Assembly (NCBI GenBank): GCA_041398005.1
Contig: JAWKVP010000005.1
Location: forward strand, 62,001 to 126,000
Reading direction: 5' to 3'
Source: JAGREO01 sp020446285
GTDB lineage: Bacteria > Pseudomonadota > Alphaproteobacteria > Geminicoccales > Geminicoccaceae
Length of the DNA: 64,000 bases
Below, in pieces: positions 42,960-50,797 of this stretch. Every line of letters begins with the position of its first letter. Within the stretch, counting starts at the first letter, position 1. The position numbers and the translations under genes were made by a program. The notes under the pieces are model-generated. The model had not been told where the DNA came from and did no database searches. It saw only the letters and a list, made by a program, of their open reading frames with translations.

Positions 42960-43043
42960 TCAGGTCTGCTGATAAACTTGGAAGCGTTCCAAATCATTGC
43001 CCCAGCGTCCGGAAAAACGCAAGCATCCTCTCGAAGACGCCCT

Positions 43044-43321
43044 CTAGCAGCGTGTTGAAGAAATGCCGACAGCCGCGACGGCCGTCGATTTTTGCCGCTG
43101 AGAAGGAGCCTGGCGCGAAGCGATGCCGGGGCATCGTGAGTGGCAGGCGACGCACGCAGCGGCAAAAAGCGCGCCGTCCCGGAGGGATGCGGCGAAAAGG
43201 ACTGGCGAACTTCGTCGGCGTTCGGGCGCGCAGCGCTGCTGCGCTGGCCCTCTCGCCTCCTCGTTTCCAGTCCTTTTCGTCTCGCATCGCGGCTATCGGC
43301 ATTTCTTCAACACGCTGCTAG
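43044..43321. repeat. Structured interspersed repeat, copy A
   Basis: This 278-bp element has 35-bp terminal inverted repeats (43044-43078 and 43287-43321) with a single mismatch. Both tips are CTAG. Inside are a TTTTTGCCGCTG/CAGCGGCAAAAA stem, a CGATGC/GCATCG hairpin, a GCGCAGC/GCTGCGC hairpin and a long CGAAAAGGACTGG stem whose partner lies just inside the right end. It resembles copy B at 50513-50781 in inner blocks but has different, internally matched arms. It fills most of the 369-base space between the TorD-type chaperone and the DUF3306 gene, ending 8 bases from the latter's stop. Confidence 0.9.
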
Positions 43322-43328
43322 GCAATCG

Positions 43329-43988
43329 TCACGAATAGCGGAATCGCATCCGGCGCCGAACCGCTGACGGTCCGGGATCCGGCTTCCCGTCACGGTCTTT
43401 CGCCAGCGCGGCGGAAGACTCCGGTTGGGGTGACGGATCGCTCGTCTGCGCAAGTCCCTGCTGTTCCTCGTTGGTGTCCTTTTCCGGGAGCGGGCCGGGC
43501 ACGGCCTGTTGCGGCCCCTGCACGACGCTCCCGCCGTTTCCCGTGGCAGCCGAGGTGCATTCCTCCTCCGTTTCGGGTATCAGCCCGCGTCCGACCCTGT
43601 AGGCGGTCCGGAGCAGACCGGGTGCGGTGGAACCGCCCGTGAAGTCGCCGTCATAGTCGTTCAACCCGTCAAGATTGGCGAGCACCGGATTCGACTGCCA
43701 TAATCGCCGTAACGCCCGCCGGCGCAGATGTTCGGGCACAGCCAGCTGCATGAAGCCGCGAAAATCGTCACCGGGACCGAGCAGGTCCGGATCCTCCAGA
43801 CCGAGATCGCCCAGAATTTCCTCATCCGTCCGCATGGTGCCCGGAACCGTCTCCACGACCGGTGCGGAACGGGCATCCTGATCCCGGCTACCGGGAACCT
43901 CCTCGCGAACTGCCGAACGCCTTTCGTCTTCGCGCTCCACCGCCTGCTTGCGCCTCGACCAGCGAAAGAGGAAGGACTCCGCGCTCAT
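43329..43988 (-). CDS. DUF3306-type formate dehydrogenase accessory protein
   Basis: This is a 219-residue protein recognised by its N-terminus ESFLFRWSRRKQ and the central PEHLRRRALRRLWQSNPVLANLDGLNDYDGDFT, the hallmark of DUF3306. The C-terminal third is low-complexity and charged (GPLPEKDTNEEQQGL; RRRMRFRYS). There is no signal peptide or cofactor motif. The family is found almost only beside fdh genes with DUF3305. An assembly role is inferred from context, and the biochemical function is unknown. Its ATG overlaps the DUF3305 stop by 4 bases. Confidence 0.85.
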   Translation of the reverse strand: MSAESFLFRWSRRKQAVEREDERRSAVREEVPGSRDQDARSAPVVETVPGTMRTDEEILGDLGLEDPDLLGPGDDFRGFMQLAVPEHLRRRALRRLWQSNPVLANLDGLNDYDGDFTGGSTAPGLLRTAYRVGRGLIPETEEECTSAATGNGGSVVQGPQQAVPGPLPEKDTNEEQQGLAQTSDPSPQPESSAALAKDRDGKPDPGPSAVRRRMRFRYS

Positions 43989-44566
43989 ACCCGGTCATCC
44001 TTGCGGCAGGAGCTGCCGGGTGCACGATAGACATCGGCAGACTGACGGATCCGGGCATCGCCTGCTCCATCCTCCCTGCCCTCGTCCTGCCACGGGCGGC
44101 GCTTTCGCTTGACGAACGCTTCCTCGCGATGATGCCTTTCGCAGAATTCACTGATCCAGTTTCCCAGCATTCCATCAAGCGGTACCGGTTCGACGATATC
44201 CTCGCCATTGTCGGCGTGGTCCTGTGCCGTATAGGCGGAAGCGGTCACGGCGATCACCATCGGCCGGCCATCCGCGGCCGACGGGTCGGGACGCATGATG
44301 ACATTGACCGCCGGCGGGTGACCATTCAGGGCAACGAGATAGCCTTCGGTCTCGGCGCGATGCAGTTCGAGCAGCACCGTTGCCGCATGGTAGTCGACCA
44401 TATCGCCGTCACGGCGCATTTCGGTCCAGCCGCCCGGCCCGGTTCCCGCATGTACCGCCACCGCCTTCCACGACCAGCGCGACCAGCTGGTCGTACCCCG
44501 GCACCGGCGGACGATTACCCCGACCGACATCCGGGACACGCGTTCAGCAGACGGATCACCGGCCAT
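43985..44566 (-). CDS. DUF3305-type formate dehydrogenase accessory protein
   Basis: This is a 193-residue protein with MSVGVIVRRCRGTTSWSRWSWKAVAV, TEMRRDGDMVDYHAATVLLELHRAETEGYLVALN, VIMRP and GNWISEFCERHHREEAFVKRKRRPW, matching the DUF3305 pattern. The tail after about 165 is disordered. The start ATG 44566 has GAGGA upstream. It is the first gene of a minus-strand pair with DUF3306 and is divergent from the large iron-sulfur protein gene, 110 bases away. A maturation or regulatory role for formate dehydrogenase is inferred. Confidence 0.85.
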   Translation of the reverse strand: MAGDPSAERVSRMSVGVIVRRCRGTTSWSRWSWKAVAVHAGTGPGGWTEMRRDGDMVDYHAATVLLELHRAETEGYLVALNGHPPAVNVIMRPDPSAADGRPMVIAVTASAYTAQDHADNGEDIVEPVPLDGMLGNWISEFCERHHREEAFVKRKRRPWQDEGREDGAGDARIRQSADVYRAPGSSCRKDDRV

Positions 44567-44676
44567 ATTGTCCTCTTCGGTTCGCAGAATTACCCTCGCC
44601 CCGGTTGAACGATCATGGAACGGCGCGGGCGATCCTGTCCAGCAGCCTGTCTGCGACACTTCCCGGGGGCTGATCG

Positions 44677-46701
44677 ATGGCTGAGCAAATCCTCCTTTGC
44701 AATTGCGGGAATACCATGCCGCTCGACCGGGAGGCCATAGCCACCGCGACCGGTCTCGCCTGTTCGCGGGTACATCACGGATTGTGCGGACAGGATAGCG
44801 AACAACTCGCGGCAACGCTGCGCGAAACCGGCGGTGATGTGATCGTGGCATGCGCCCAGGAATGGCGGACCTTCAGCGCGCTGGCCGCAGAGCTGGGGGT
44901 GGCGGAACCGCTTGCCATCGATATCCGCGACCGTGCCGGCTGGTCGGATGAGGGCACCGAGGCGACGGCCAAGATTGCCGCACTCGTCGCCGCCGCACGT
45001 CTCGAAACACGGACGGTGCGGACTTTCGACATCCACTCCGACGGGGTCTGCCTCGTTCTCGGACCATCAGCCATCGTCCTGCCACTGGCCGACCGGCTTG
45101 CCGAAAAGCTGTCGCTCACATGCCTGCTGAGCGATACCACCGACATCATGCCGCCGCCGGTGCGCCGCTACGATGTGATGCAGGGCCGCCTGCGTCAGGC
45201 CGGCGGTTCCTTCGGCCGGTTCACCGTCATTGTCGACGGGTTGCGCGAGCTGCAGCCGTATGGCCGGCGGACACTTGCCTTCGGCGAGCCCCGAGATGGC
45301 GGCCATGCCGAATGCGACATCATTCTCGATCTCTCCGGCAACCCGCCGCTCTTCCCGGCACACGAGAAGCGCGACGGCTATCTGCGAGCGGATCCGGACG
45401 ATCCGCTGGCGGTCGAGAAGGTGGCCCTTGCGGCCTCGCATCTCGTCGGCACGTTCGAAAAGACCCTGCATGTCAGTCTCGACGAGAGTCTCTGCGCCCA
45501 TTCCCGCGCCGGCCAGACCGGCTGTCGACGCTGTCTGGATGCCTGCCCGACCGGTGCGATTGCGTCAGCCGGAGATACCGTCACCATCGACCGTCACATA
45601 TGCGCTGGATGCGGCGCCTGTTCGACCCTCTGCCCATCCGGTGCCGCCGCCTGTGCCGATCCCCCGGCCGGCGATATCTTCCGGTCGATCCGGACACTGG
45701 CAGAGGCCTATCGCAAGGCCGGCGGCAGTGGTGCGCGGCTGCTGGTTCACGATGCCGGCCATGGCCGCGAGATGATCGCGCTGGCGGCGCGCTTCGGTCG
45801 CGGGCTGCCCGCATGCACGATTCCGCACGAGACCCAGGCGCTTGCCACCTTCGGTCATGCCGAAATGCTGGTGGCGCTGGCAAACGGATTTTCAACCGTC
45901 GGACTTCTCCTCTCGCGGGGAACGGACCGCAACACACTCGAAGCCGAAGCACATCTGGCCAATGCCATCGTCGAAGCGCTCGTTCCCGGTGGTCCGCGCG
46001 TATACCTGCTCGATGAAACCGACCCCGATGCCATGTGCGACATCCTGTATGCCGCACCGCCACCGACCCTTGCAGTGGAGCCCGTCCTGACGCTCGGTCA
46101 CCGGCGCGACGCCACACGGCTCGTCGCCCGGGCACTGGCCGGCGAGGTTTTTTCGGAACCTGTCCCCCTTCCCGCAGGCTCGCCCTACGGTACCGTGGTG
46201 CTTGACGACGCCGCCTGCACACTCTGCCTTGCATGTGCCGGACTTTGCCCGCCGGGTGCACTCGCCGACAATCCCGATCGTCCGCAACTGCTGTTCCGCG
46301 AGGATGCCTGCCTGCAGTGCGGCCTGTGTGTCCGTGTTTGCCCGGAGGATGCGATCACGCTTGAGGCGCGACTAGATCCGGGCGACCGGGCGCTGCGACA
46401 GCGCGTGCTGAAGGAAGAAGAGCCCTTCGCCTGCATCGAATGCGGCAAGCCCTTCGGCGTCAGATCGACCATCGAGCGTATCGTGGCGAAGCTCGAAGGT
46501 CGACACGCGATGTTCGCCAATGCCGAACAGACACGCCTCATCCGCATGTGCGACGATTGCCGTGTACGCGCCCGCTTTCATGACCACAACGCGCCGTTTG
46601 CCATGGGCGAACGTCCGAAGATCCGCACCACCGAGGACTATCTGCGGGCAAGGGAGGAGAAGGGGCAGAAATGGAAAGGGAATGGATCGAAGACGGATTG
46701 A
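44677..46701 (+). CDS. Multi-cluster [4Fe-4S] ferredoxin-like protein of the formate dehydrogenase island
   Basis: This is a 674-residue cytoplasmic protein with several iron-sulfur modules. The N-terminal segment has LLCNCGNTM and HHGLCGQD, a region resembling heterodisulfide-reductase-type or NAD-dependent subunits. A two-cluster ferredoxin domain is near 285-330 (CRRCLDACPTGAIA; ICAGCGACSTLCPSGAAAC). A Rossmann-like middle region follows (ARLLVHDAGHGREMIALAARFG). A second two-cluster ferredoxin domain is near 505-560 (CTLCLACAGLCPPGAL; CLQCGLCVRVCPEDAI). The C-terminus has CIECGKPFG and MCDDCRVRARFHDHNAPF. It probably transfers electrons for Fe-S or Mo-cofactor assembly or links formate oxidation to a soluble acceptor; which one is not shown by the sequence. 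Confidence 0.88.
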   Translation: MAEQILLCNCGNTMPLDREAIATATGLACSRVHHGLCGQDSEQLAATLRETGGDVIVACAQEWRTFSALAAELGVAEPLAIDIRDRAGWSDEGTEATAKIAALVAAARLETRTVRTFDIHSDGVCLVLGPSAIVLPLADRLAEKLSLTCLLSDTTDIMPPPVRRYDVMQGRLRQAGGSFGRFTVIVDGLRELQPYGRRTLAFGEPRDGGHAECDIILDLSGNPPLFPAHEKRDGYLRADPDDPLAVEKVALAASHLVGTFEKTLHVSLDESLCAHSRAGQTGCRRCLDACPTGAIASAGDTVTIDRHICAGCGACSTLCPSGAAACADPPAGDIFRSIRTLAEAYRKAGGSGARLLVHDAGHGREMIALAARFGRGLPACTIPHETQALATFGHAEMLVALANGFSTVGLLLSRGTDRNTLEAEAHLANAIVEALVPGGPRVYLLDETDPDAMCDILYAAPPPTLAVEPVLTLGHRRDATRLVARALAGEVFSEPVPLPAGSPYGTVVLDDAACTLCLACAGLCPPGALADNPDRPQLLFREDACLQCGLCVRVCPEDAITLEARLDPGDRALRQRVLKEEEPFACIECGKPFGVRSTIERIVAKLEGRHAMFANAEQTRLIRMCDDCRVRARFHDHNAPFAMGERPKIRTTEDYLRAREEKGQKWKGNGSKTD

Positions 46702-46846
46702 AGGGTGCGCCCGTTCCGCCACGAAACGGCTTCTTGCCGGCCACTCTTGCCGTGCCGCCGTTCATTGGCCACATGAAACCTCGATGGTGGCCGTGCGAAG
46801 GCCGCCACGAATTTCTGTCAACTGAACCCCTTTGAAGGCGTCCATC

Positions 46847-47059
46847 ATGAATGAAGACGATTTCAACATGTCGATGCGCAAGTTTCTCAAACAGGTAGGC
46901 GTCACCTCGCAGCAGGAGATCGAAGCCGCCCTGCGCCGGGCACGCGATGCCGGAACCCTTCCCCATGGCCAGATGAAGGCGCGGGTCGTGTTGACCGTCG
47001 ACGGTATCGGTCTCGAACATGTGGTCGAAGGGATGATCCGGACCGGAAACGACGGGTGA
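46847..47059 (+). CDS. DUF6494-type small protein
   Basis: This is a 70-residue protein: DDFNMSMRKFLKQVGVTSQQEIE, then ALRRARDAGTLPHG, LKARVVLTVDGIGLEHVVEG (one residue different here, MKARVV). It has a helix-turn-strand pattern and no cofactor motif. ATG 46847 with GAAGG 8 bases upstream is preferred over TTG 46832. It overlaps the following mrp-type gene by 4 bases (GTGA). Such proteins are conserved beside fdh or mrp genes in alphaproteobacteria, and their function is unknown. Confidence 0.82.
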   Translation: MNEDDFNMSMRKFLKQVGVTSQQEIEAALRRARDAGTLPHGQMKARVVLTVDGIGLEHVVEGMIRTGNDG

Positions 47060-48117
47060 TACCCACGCGCGAAACGGTGCTTGCCGCGCTCAGGTGCATC
47101 ACCGATCCGCGCACCGGCAGCGACCTCATTTCCGCCGACATCATTCGCGCGCTCACCGTCGAGAACGGCCGGATACGCTTCGTCATGGAGGTGGACCATG
47201 GCGACGGTGAAACAATGGAGGCGGTGCGGGTCGAGACGGTGGCGGCTCTCGAGGCCCTCGCCGGGCCCGGCAATGTCACCGCCGTCCTCACCGCCGAGAA
47301 CCGCCCCGCACCGCCGCCGGATCCCGGCGCACGGAAGTCGTCGGGCGAACCCCGACCGCTGAAGGGGGTGAAAGCGATCATCGCTGTGGCTTCCGGCAAG
47401 GGCGGCGTCGGCAAGTCCACCGTCTCCGCCAATCTCGCCGTGGCGCTTGCCGCTCTCGGACGCCGGACCGGGATGCTCGATGCCGATGTCTACGGTCCGT
47501 CACAGCCACGCATGCTCGGTGTCTCCGGCCGGCCGGCATCACCCGACGGCCGAACCATCCTGCCGTTGCGCAATCATGGCGTCACGCTCATGTCCATCGG
47601 GCTCATGACCCGCGAGGATGAGGCGGTGGTCTGGCGCGGCCCCATGCTCATGGGTGCCCTGCAGCAGATGCTCCGCCAGGTGCAGTGGGGTCAACTCGAC
47701 GTCCTCATCGTCGACCTGCCGCCCGGTACCGGCGACGTGCAGATGACGCTCGCGCAGCAAACCAGCGTCGCCGGCGCGATTCTCGTCTCGACACCACAGG
47801 ACATCGCCCTTCTCGACGCTCGCAAGGCCATCGACATGTTCAGGAAGATGAAGACACCCGTGCTCGGCATGATCGAGAACATGTCGACACATATCTGCCG
47901 CAAGTGTGGTCATGAGGAACATGTTTTCGGCCATGGCGGCGCGCGTGCCGACGCCGAACGTCTGGGCCTGCCGTTTCTGGGCGAGATCCCGCTCGACATC
48001 GACATCCGCCTGGCCGCCGACGGTGGTGCTCCCATTGTCGTCTCGAAGCCGGAAAGCCCTCAGGCCAGGGCGTTTATGACGATAGCTCGAAAATTGATCG
48101 ACGATGATATCGTCTGA
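47056..48117 (+). CDS. Mrp/ApbC/NBP35-family iron-sulfur carrier ATPase
   Basis: This is a 353-residue P-loop ATPase that binds and delivers [4Fe-4S] clusters. An N-terminal MIP18-like domain (VLAALRCITDPRTGSDLI) is followed by the deviant Walker A SGKGGVGKSTVSANLA, DADVYGPSQPRMLG, LIVDLPPGTGDVQMTL and the cluster-binding pair in HICRKCGHEEHVFGHGG. The GTG start overlaps the preceding gene, and the stop overlaps the next. In this island it most likely feeds clusters to the formate dehydrogenase or the large ferredoxin-like protein. Confidence 0.94.
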   Translation: MIPTRETVLAALRCITDPRTGSDLISADIIRALTVENGRIRFVMEVDHGDGETMEAVRVETVAALEALAGPGNVTAVLTAENRPAPPPDPGARKSSGEPRPLKGVKAIIAVASGKGGVGKSTVSANLAVALAALGRRTGMLDADVYGPSQPRMLGVSGRPASPDGRTILPLRNHGVTLMSIGLMTREDEAVVWRGPMLMGALQQMLRQVQWGQLDVLIVDLPPGTGDVQMTLAQQTSVAGAILVSTPQDIALLDARKAIDMFRKMKTPVLGMIENMSTHICRKCGHEEHVFGHGGARADAERLGLPFLGEIPLDIDIRLAADGGAPIVVSKPESPQARAFMTIARKLIDDDIV

Positions 48118-48835
48118 GCCCGTGATGCAGGTCATGTTGCCGCCGTTGCTGCGCGGTGAAGCGGTCCGGAGCGATGTGCTGCGAACAGCGGTGGCGCGGG
48201 CGCGCGAAGGAATCGACCCGGGCCTGATCGTCCACGACTTCGATGCGGGGCTGCTTTCCGCATGCCTTGTCCTGGCCCCAGAACTTCCGCTTGCCAGTGC
48301 GATGGCCATGGTTCCGGCCATCGCAAACGGCTTCGCCGACGCTTTTGGAGCACTCGCCCCGGCCGAGGTCGGATGTACGTTCGAGTGGCCGGGGACCATC
48401 CGCATCAATGACGGCTCGTGCGGCCGCGTTCGTGCGGCCGCCTCGACCGGAGACCCCGCAGCCGAGCCCGATTGGCTCGTCATCGGCTTCGAGATCCGTT
48501 TTTTCGATGAAGGCGGCGGTGAACCGGGCCTGAATCCGGAACGCACGACCCTGCATGAGGAATGCTGCGCCTGTATCGAGCCCGCAAGACTGCTCGAGGG
48601 CTGGGCTCGCCACAGTCTTGTCTGGATCGACCAATGGCAGGAAGACGGCATGCGACGGTTGCATGAATCCTGGCGCGCCCGCATGCACTCGCCTGGCCGG
48701 ACCGTGCAGTTCGAGCTCGGCGGACACAAGCAGGCAGGCCGCTTCGTCGGGCTGGACGAACAGGGCGGGATGCTGCTGGAAACCGGCAACGGCGTGCAGC
48801 TGCTGCCACTCTCCCGCATGCTGGAAACGGTCTGA
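48104..48835 (+). CDS. Biotin/lipoate-protein ligase-like protein
   Basis: This is a 243-residue protein with a degenerate biotin/lipoate ligase fold: an LVLAPELPLASAMAMVPAIANGFADAFG helix, VGCTFEWPGTIRINDGSCGRV (the catalytic KWPND loop is replaced by EWPGTIRIND) and DWLVIGFEIRF. The C-terminal SH3-like domain (GRFVGLDEQGGMLLETGNGVQLLPLSRML) matches BirA-type tails. The missing catalytic lysine suggests that it may not make acyl-adenylate in the usual way. ATG 48104 overlaps the mrp gene by 14 bases, and ATG 48125 is an alternative. It belongs to the fdh-linked module. Confidence 0.8.
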   Translation: MISSEPVMQVMLPPLLRGEAVRSDVLRTAVARAREGIDPGLIVHDFDAGLLSACLVLAPELPLASAMAMVPAIANGFADAFGALAPAEVGCTFEWPGTIRINDGSCGRVRAAASTGDPAAEPDWLVIGFEIRFFDEGGGEPGLNPERTTLHEECCACIEPARLLEGWARHSLVWIDQWQEDGMRRLHESWRARMHSPGRTVQFELGGHKQAGRFVGLDEQGGMLLETGNGVQLLPLSRMLETV

Positions 48836-49314
48836 TGCCCAAACTCGCACGCACCATCCATTTCGACGACTCCGATCGCAACATCTTCGCGCGACCGGCG
48901 GACAGTGGTGAGTGGGCGGTGGCCGGCGGTTTCGAGTTTTCCAACTGGAGCGATTACGATCTCGTCGGCAAGGCACGACAGGCATTCTCCAATGGCTGGC
49001 TGTCGCTGGAAGGCTTCGGTCGTGCGACGCTGGTCGCCGTGGCCACGATCGAGGAAGCCGAAATCGAGGCACTCGCACAACGCCTGGCCGGGCATTTCGT
49101 GACCGTCTATGGCGCGCCCTCCATCGATGCGGCACTGCCGCCCGCCCGCGAGGAAATCACCTTCATGCAGGAACTCTGCGCCGATCACGACCCGAATGTG
49201 CTCCTGATCGTCCAGCGGGAGCTGACCCAGGCCGGTGTCAGGGAGAGCTTTCGCGCCATAACCCCGGCCGAGGCGAAACTTGATCTGGTCGCCATTCACG
49301 GGCATATCGACTGA
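48835..49314 (+). CDS. DUF6505-type protein
   Basis: This is a 159-residue protein of unknown function. Its start shares one base with the stop of the ligase-like gene (TGATG), so it is translationally coupled. Blocks such as ARTIHFDDSDRNIFARPA, EWAVAGGFEFSNW, KARQAFSNGWLSLEGFGRATLV and ITFMQELCADHDPN match what I recall as DUF6505. The segment ending FVTVYGAPSIDAALPPAREE contains no catalytic motif. It closes the plus-strand part of the fdh island. Confidence 0.8.
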   Translation: MPKLARTIHFDDSDRNIFARPADSGEWAVAGGFEFSNWSDYDLVGKARQAFSNGWLSLEGFGRATLVAVATIEEAEIEALAQRLAGHFVTVYGAPSIDAALPPAREEITFMQELCADHDPNVLLIVQRELTQAGVRESFRAITPAEAKLDLVAIHGHID

Positions 49315-49317
49315 CGT

Positions 49318-49806
49318 TCAGCCCTGACCTGCCGACCTCATCTCGACTGCGGAAGAAATTCTCCTGAGTTCGTCGAAATCGGTCGCGAAGACGCAATGCG
49401 GATGGCCGGCAGCGGCGAACAACCGTTCGAAGCGGGCGAGGTCAGGGTCGATGGCTGCCGGTACCGGCGTCAGGTGGCCGCAGGGCGCAACGCCACCTAT
49501 GGTGAAACCGGTCTGGCGCTTGACCAGATCGGGATCGGCGCGGCCGGGCTCGCCGGAAAGTCCCAGCGCCTGCTTCAGCGCCTGCATGTCGCAGCGACGA
49601 TCGCCGGCGACCAGTGCCATCACCGCCTGACCGTCATGGCTGAAGACCAGCGACTTGACGATGGCTCCCACATCCACGCCACAGGCTCTGGCCGCATCCT
49701 CAGCCGTACGCGCGGTCGCCTGCAGCTCGATCACACGCGATGTGCTGCCGGCGGCCTCGAGCGCCGCCTGCACCCGCCTGACCGGCTCGCGTTCGAGCAG
49801 ACTCAT
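49318..49806 (-). CDS. YbaK/ProX-family aminoacyl-tRNA deacylase
   Basis: This is a 162-residue trans-editing domain. The family pattern is seen in RVIELQATARTAEDAARACGVDVGAIVKSLVF (here split), with the conserved lysine in IVKSLVF. It is followed by VMALVAGDRRCDMQALKQALG and QTGFTIGGVAPCGHLTPVP, where GG-x-x-P-x-G is the substrate loop. It removes wrongly attached amino acids from tRNA. It converges with the DUF6505 gene 3 bases away and overlaps the GST gene by 4 bases. Confidence 0.92.
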   Translation of the reverse strand: MSLLEREPVRRVQAALEAAGSTSRVIELQATARTAEDAARACGVDVGAIVKSLVFSHDGQAVMALVAGDRRCDMQALKQALGLSGEPGRADPDLVKRQTGFTIGGVAPCGHLTPVPAAIDPDLARFERLFAAAGHPHCVFATDFDELRRISSAVEMRSAGQG

Positions 49807-50438
49807 GCGGGCATCGGTATCGACTGGTCGCGCTTCGGCACGTCATAGCCGCGCTGAAAGCCGGGTCGCGCCGCGAGCGCCTCGTACCATCGGCGGACAT
49901 TGGAGAAAGATGTGATATCGATTTCCTGCCATTCGAAACGCGAGATCCAGGGCCAGGTGGCGATGTCGGCTATGGTCACATCGTCGCCAGCGAGAAAGGC
50001 ATTCTCCGCCAGCCGTCGGTCCATGACGCCGTAGAGCCGCAATCCCTCCTTTTGATAGCGCTCCTGCGCATAGGGCGCCTTGCCGGGATTGAATCTCGTG
50101 AAATGATGTACCTGCCCCAGCATCGGGCCAACGCCCCCCATCTGGAACATGAGCCATTCGAGCGTCGCAATGCGACCAGCGGCATCGGCCGGCAGGAACT
50201 TTCCCGCCTTCTCGGCAAGATAGATCAGAATTGCACCGGATTCGAACACGCTCTGCCCGTTGTCGCGATCGATGATCGCCGGAATCTTGTTGTTGGGGCT
50301 GATCTTCAGAAAATCCGGCGCGAACTGGTCGTCCTTGCCGATGTCGATTTCGTGGACCTCGTAGGTCAGCCCGCATTCCTCGAGCATGATGGAAACCTTG
50401 CGCCCGTTGGGCGTACTCCAGGTATAAAGGTCGATCAC
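49803..50438 (-). CDS. Glutathione S-transferase, YfcG/YghU-like
   Basis: This is a 211-residue GST with thioredoxin-fold N-terminus LYTWSTPNGRKVSIMLEE (Thr/Ser-Pro-Asn-Gly active site of the Nu class), EIDIGKDDQFAPDFLKISPN, KIPAIIDRD and FESGAILIYLAEK. An all-alpha C-terminal half follows, with TIADIATWPWI as N-capping box. Nu-class members have disulfide-bond reductase and peroxidase activity. The GTG at 50438 follows GGGGGAG and gives the normal length; the TTG at 50456 adds six residues. It is coupled to the deacylase gene. Confidence 0.92.
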   Translation of the reverse strand: MIDLYTWSTPNGRKVSIMLEECGLTYEVHEIDIGKDDQFAPDFLKISPNNKIPAIIDRDNGQSVFESGAILIYLAEKAGKFLPADAAGRIATLEWLMFQMGGVGPMLGQVHHFTRFNPGKAPYAQERYQKEGLRLYGVMDRRLAENAFLAGDDVTIADIATWPWISRFEWQEIDITSFSNVRRWYEALAARPGFQRGYDVPKRDQSIPMPA

Positions 50439-50512
50439 GGCGGTTTTCTCCCCCAAAGAGCCGATGACGCACCCGAACCAGCCGCCGGTCCGGCGGCAGC
50501 GGACGCTCCGCG

Positions 50513-50781
50513 TTAACAGGGTGCTGAGAAAGGCCTGACGGCCGCGACGGCAGTCGATTTTTGCCGCTGAGAAGGAGACTGGCGCGCTGTGATGCTGGAT
50601 GCATCACGAGCGACAGGCGACGCACGCAGCGGCAAAAAGCGCGCCGTCCCGGCAAGAATGACCGGCGGGCTTCGTCGACGTTCGGGCGCGCAGCGCAACT
50701 GCGCTGGCCCTCACGTCTCCTCGCCTCCGGTCATTCTTGTCTCGCATCGCGGCCATCACGCCTTTCTCAGCACCCTGTTAA
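50513..50781. repeat. Structured interspersed repeat, copy B
   Basis: This is a 269-bp element with 35-bp terminal inverted repeats (50513-50547 and 50747-50781) carrying two mismatches; both tips are TTAA. The inner blocks are shared with copy A: the TTTTTGCCGCTG/CAGCGGCAAAAA stem, GAGAAGGAG, GCGCGCCGTCCCGG and GTTCGGGCGCGCAGCGC. Its long inner stem is CAAGAATGACCGG, and its small hairpin is TGATGC/GCATCA. The remaining bases up to the decarboxylase (50782-50958) hold a 13-bp palindrome and otherwise nothing I recognise. It lies in the 502-base divergent gap between the GST gene and the decarboxylase. Confidence 0.9.
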
Positions 50782-50797
50782 CACTTCGTTAGCATGC

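Noticed and set aside
43044..43321. Short ORFs within repeat copy A (for example the frame with RAFCRCVRRL)
   Set aside because: They have no ribosome binding site, run into the inverted repeat, and are explained by the conserved inner blocks of a non-coding element.
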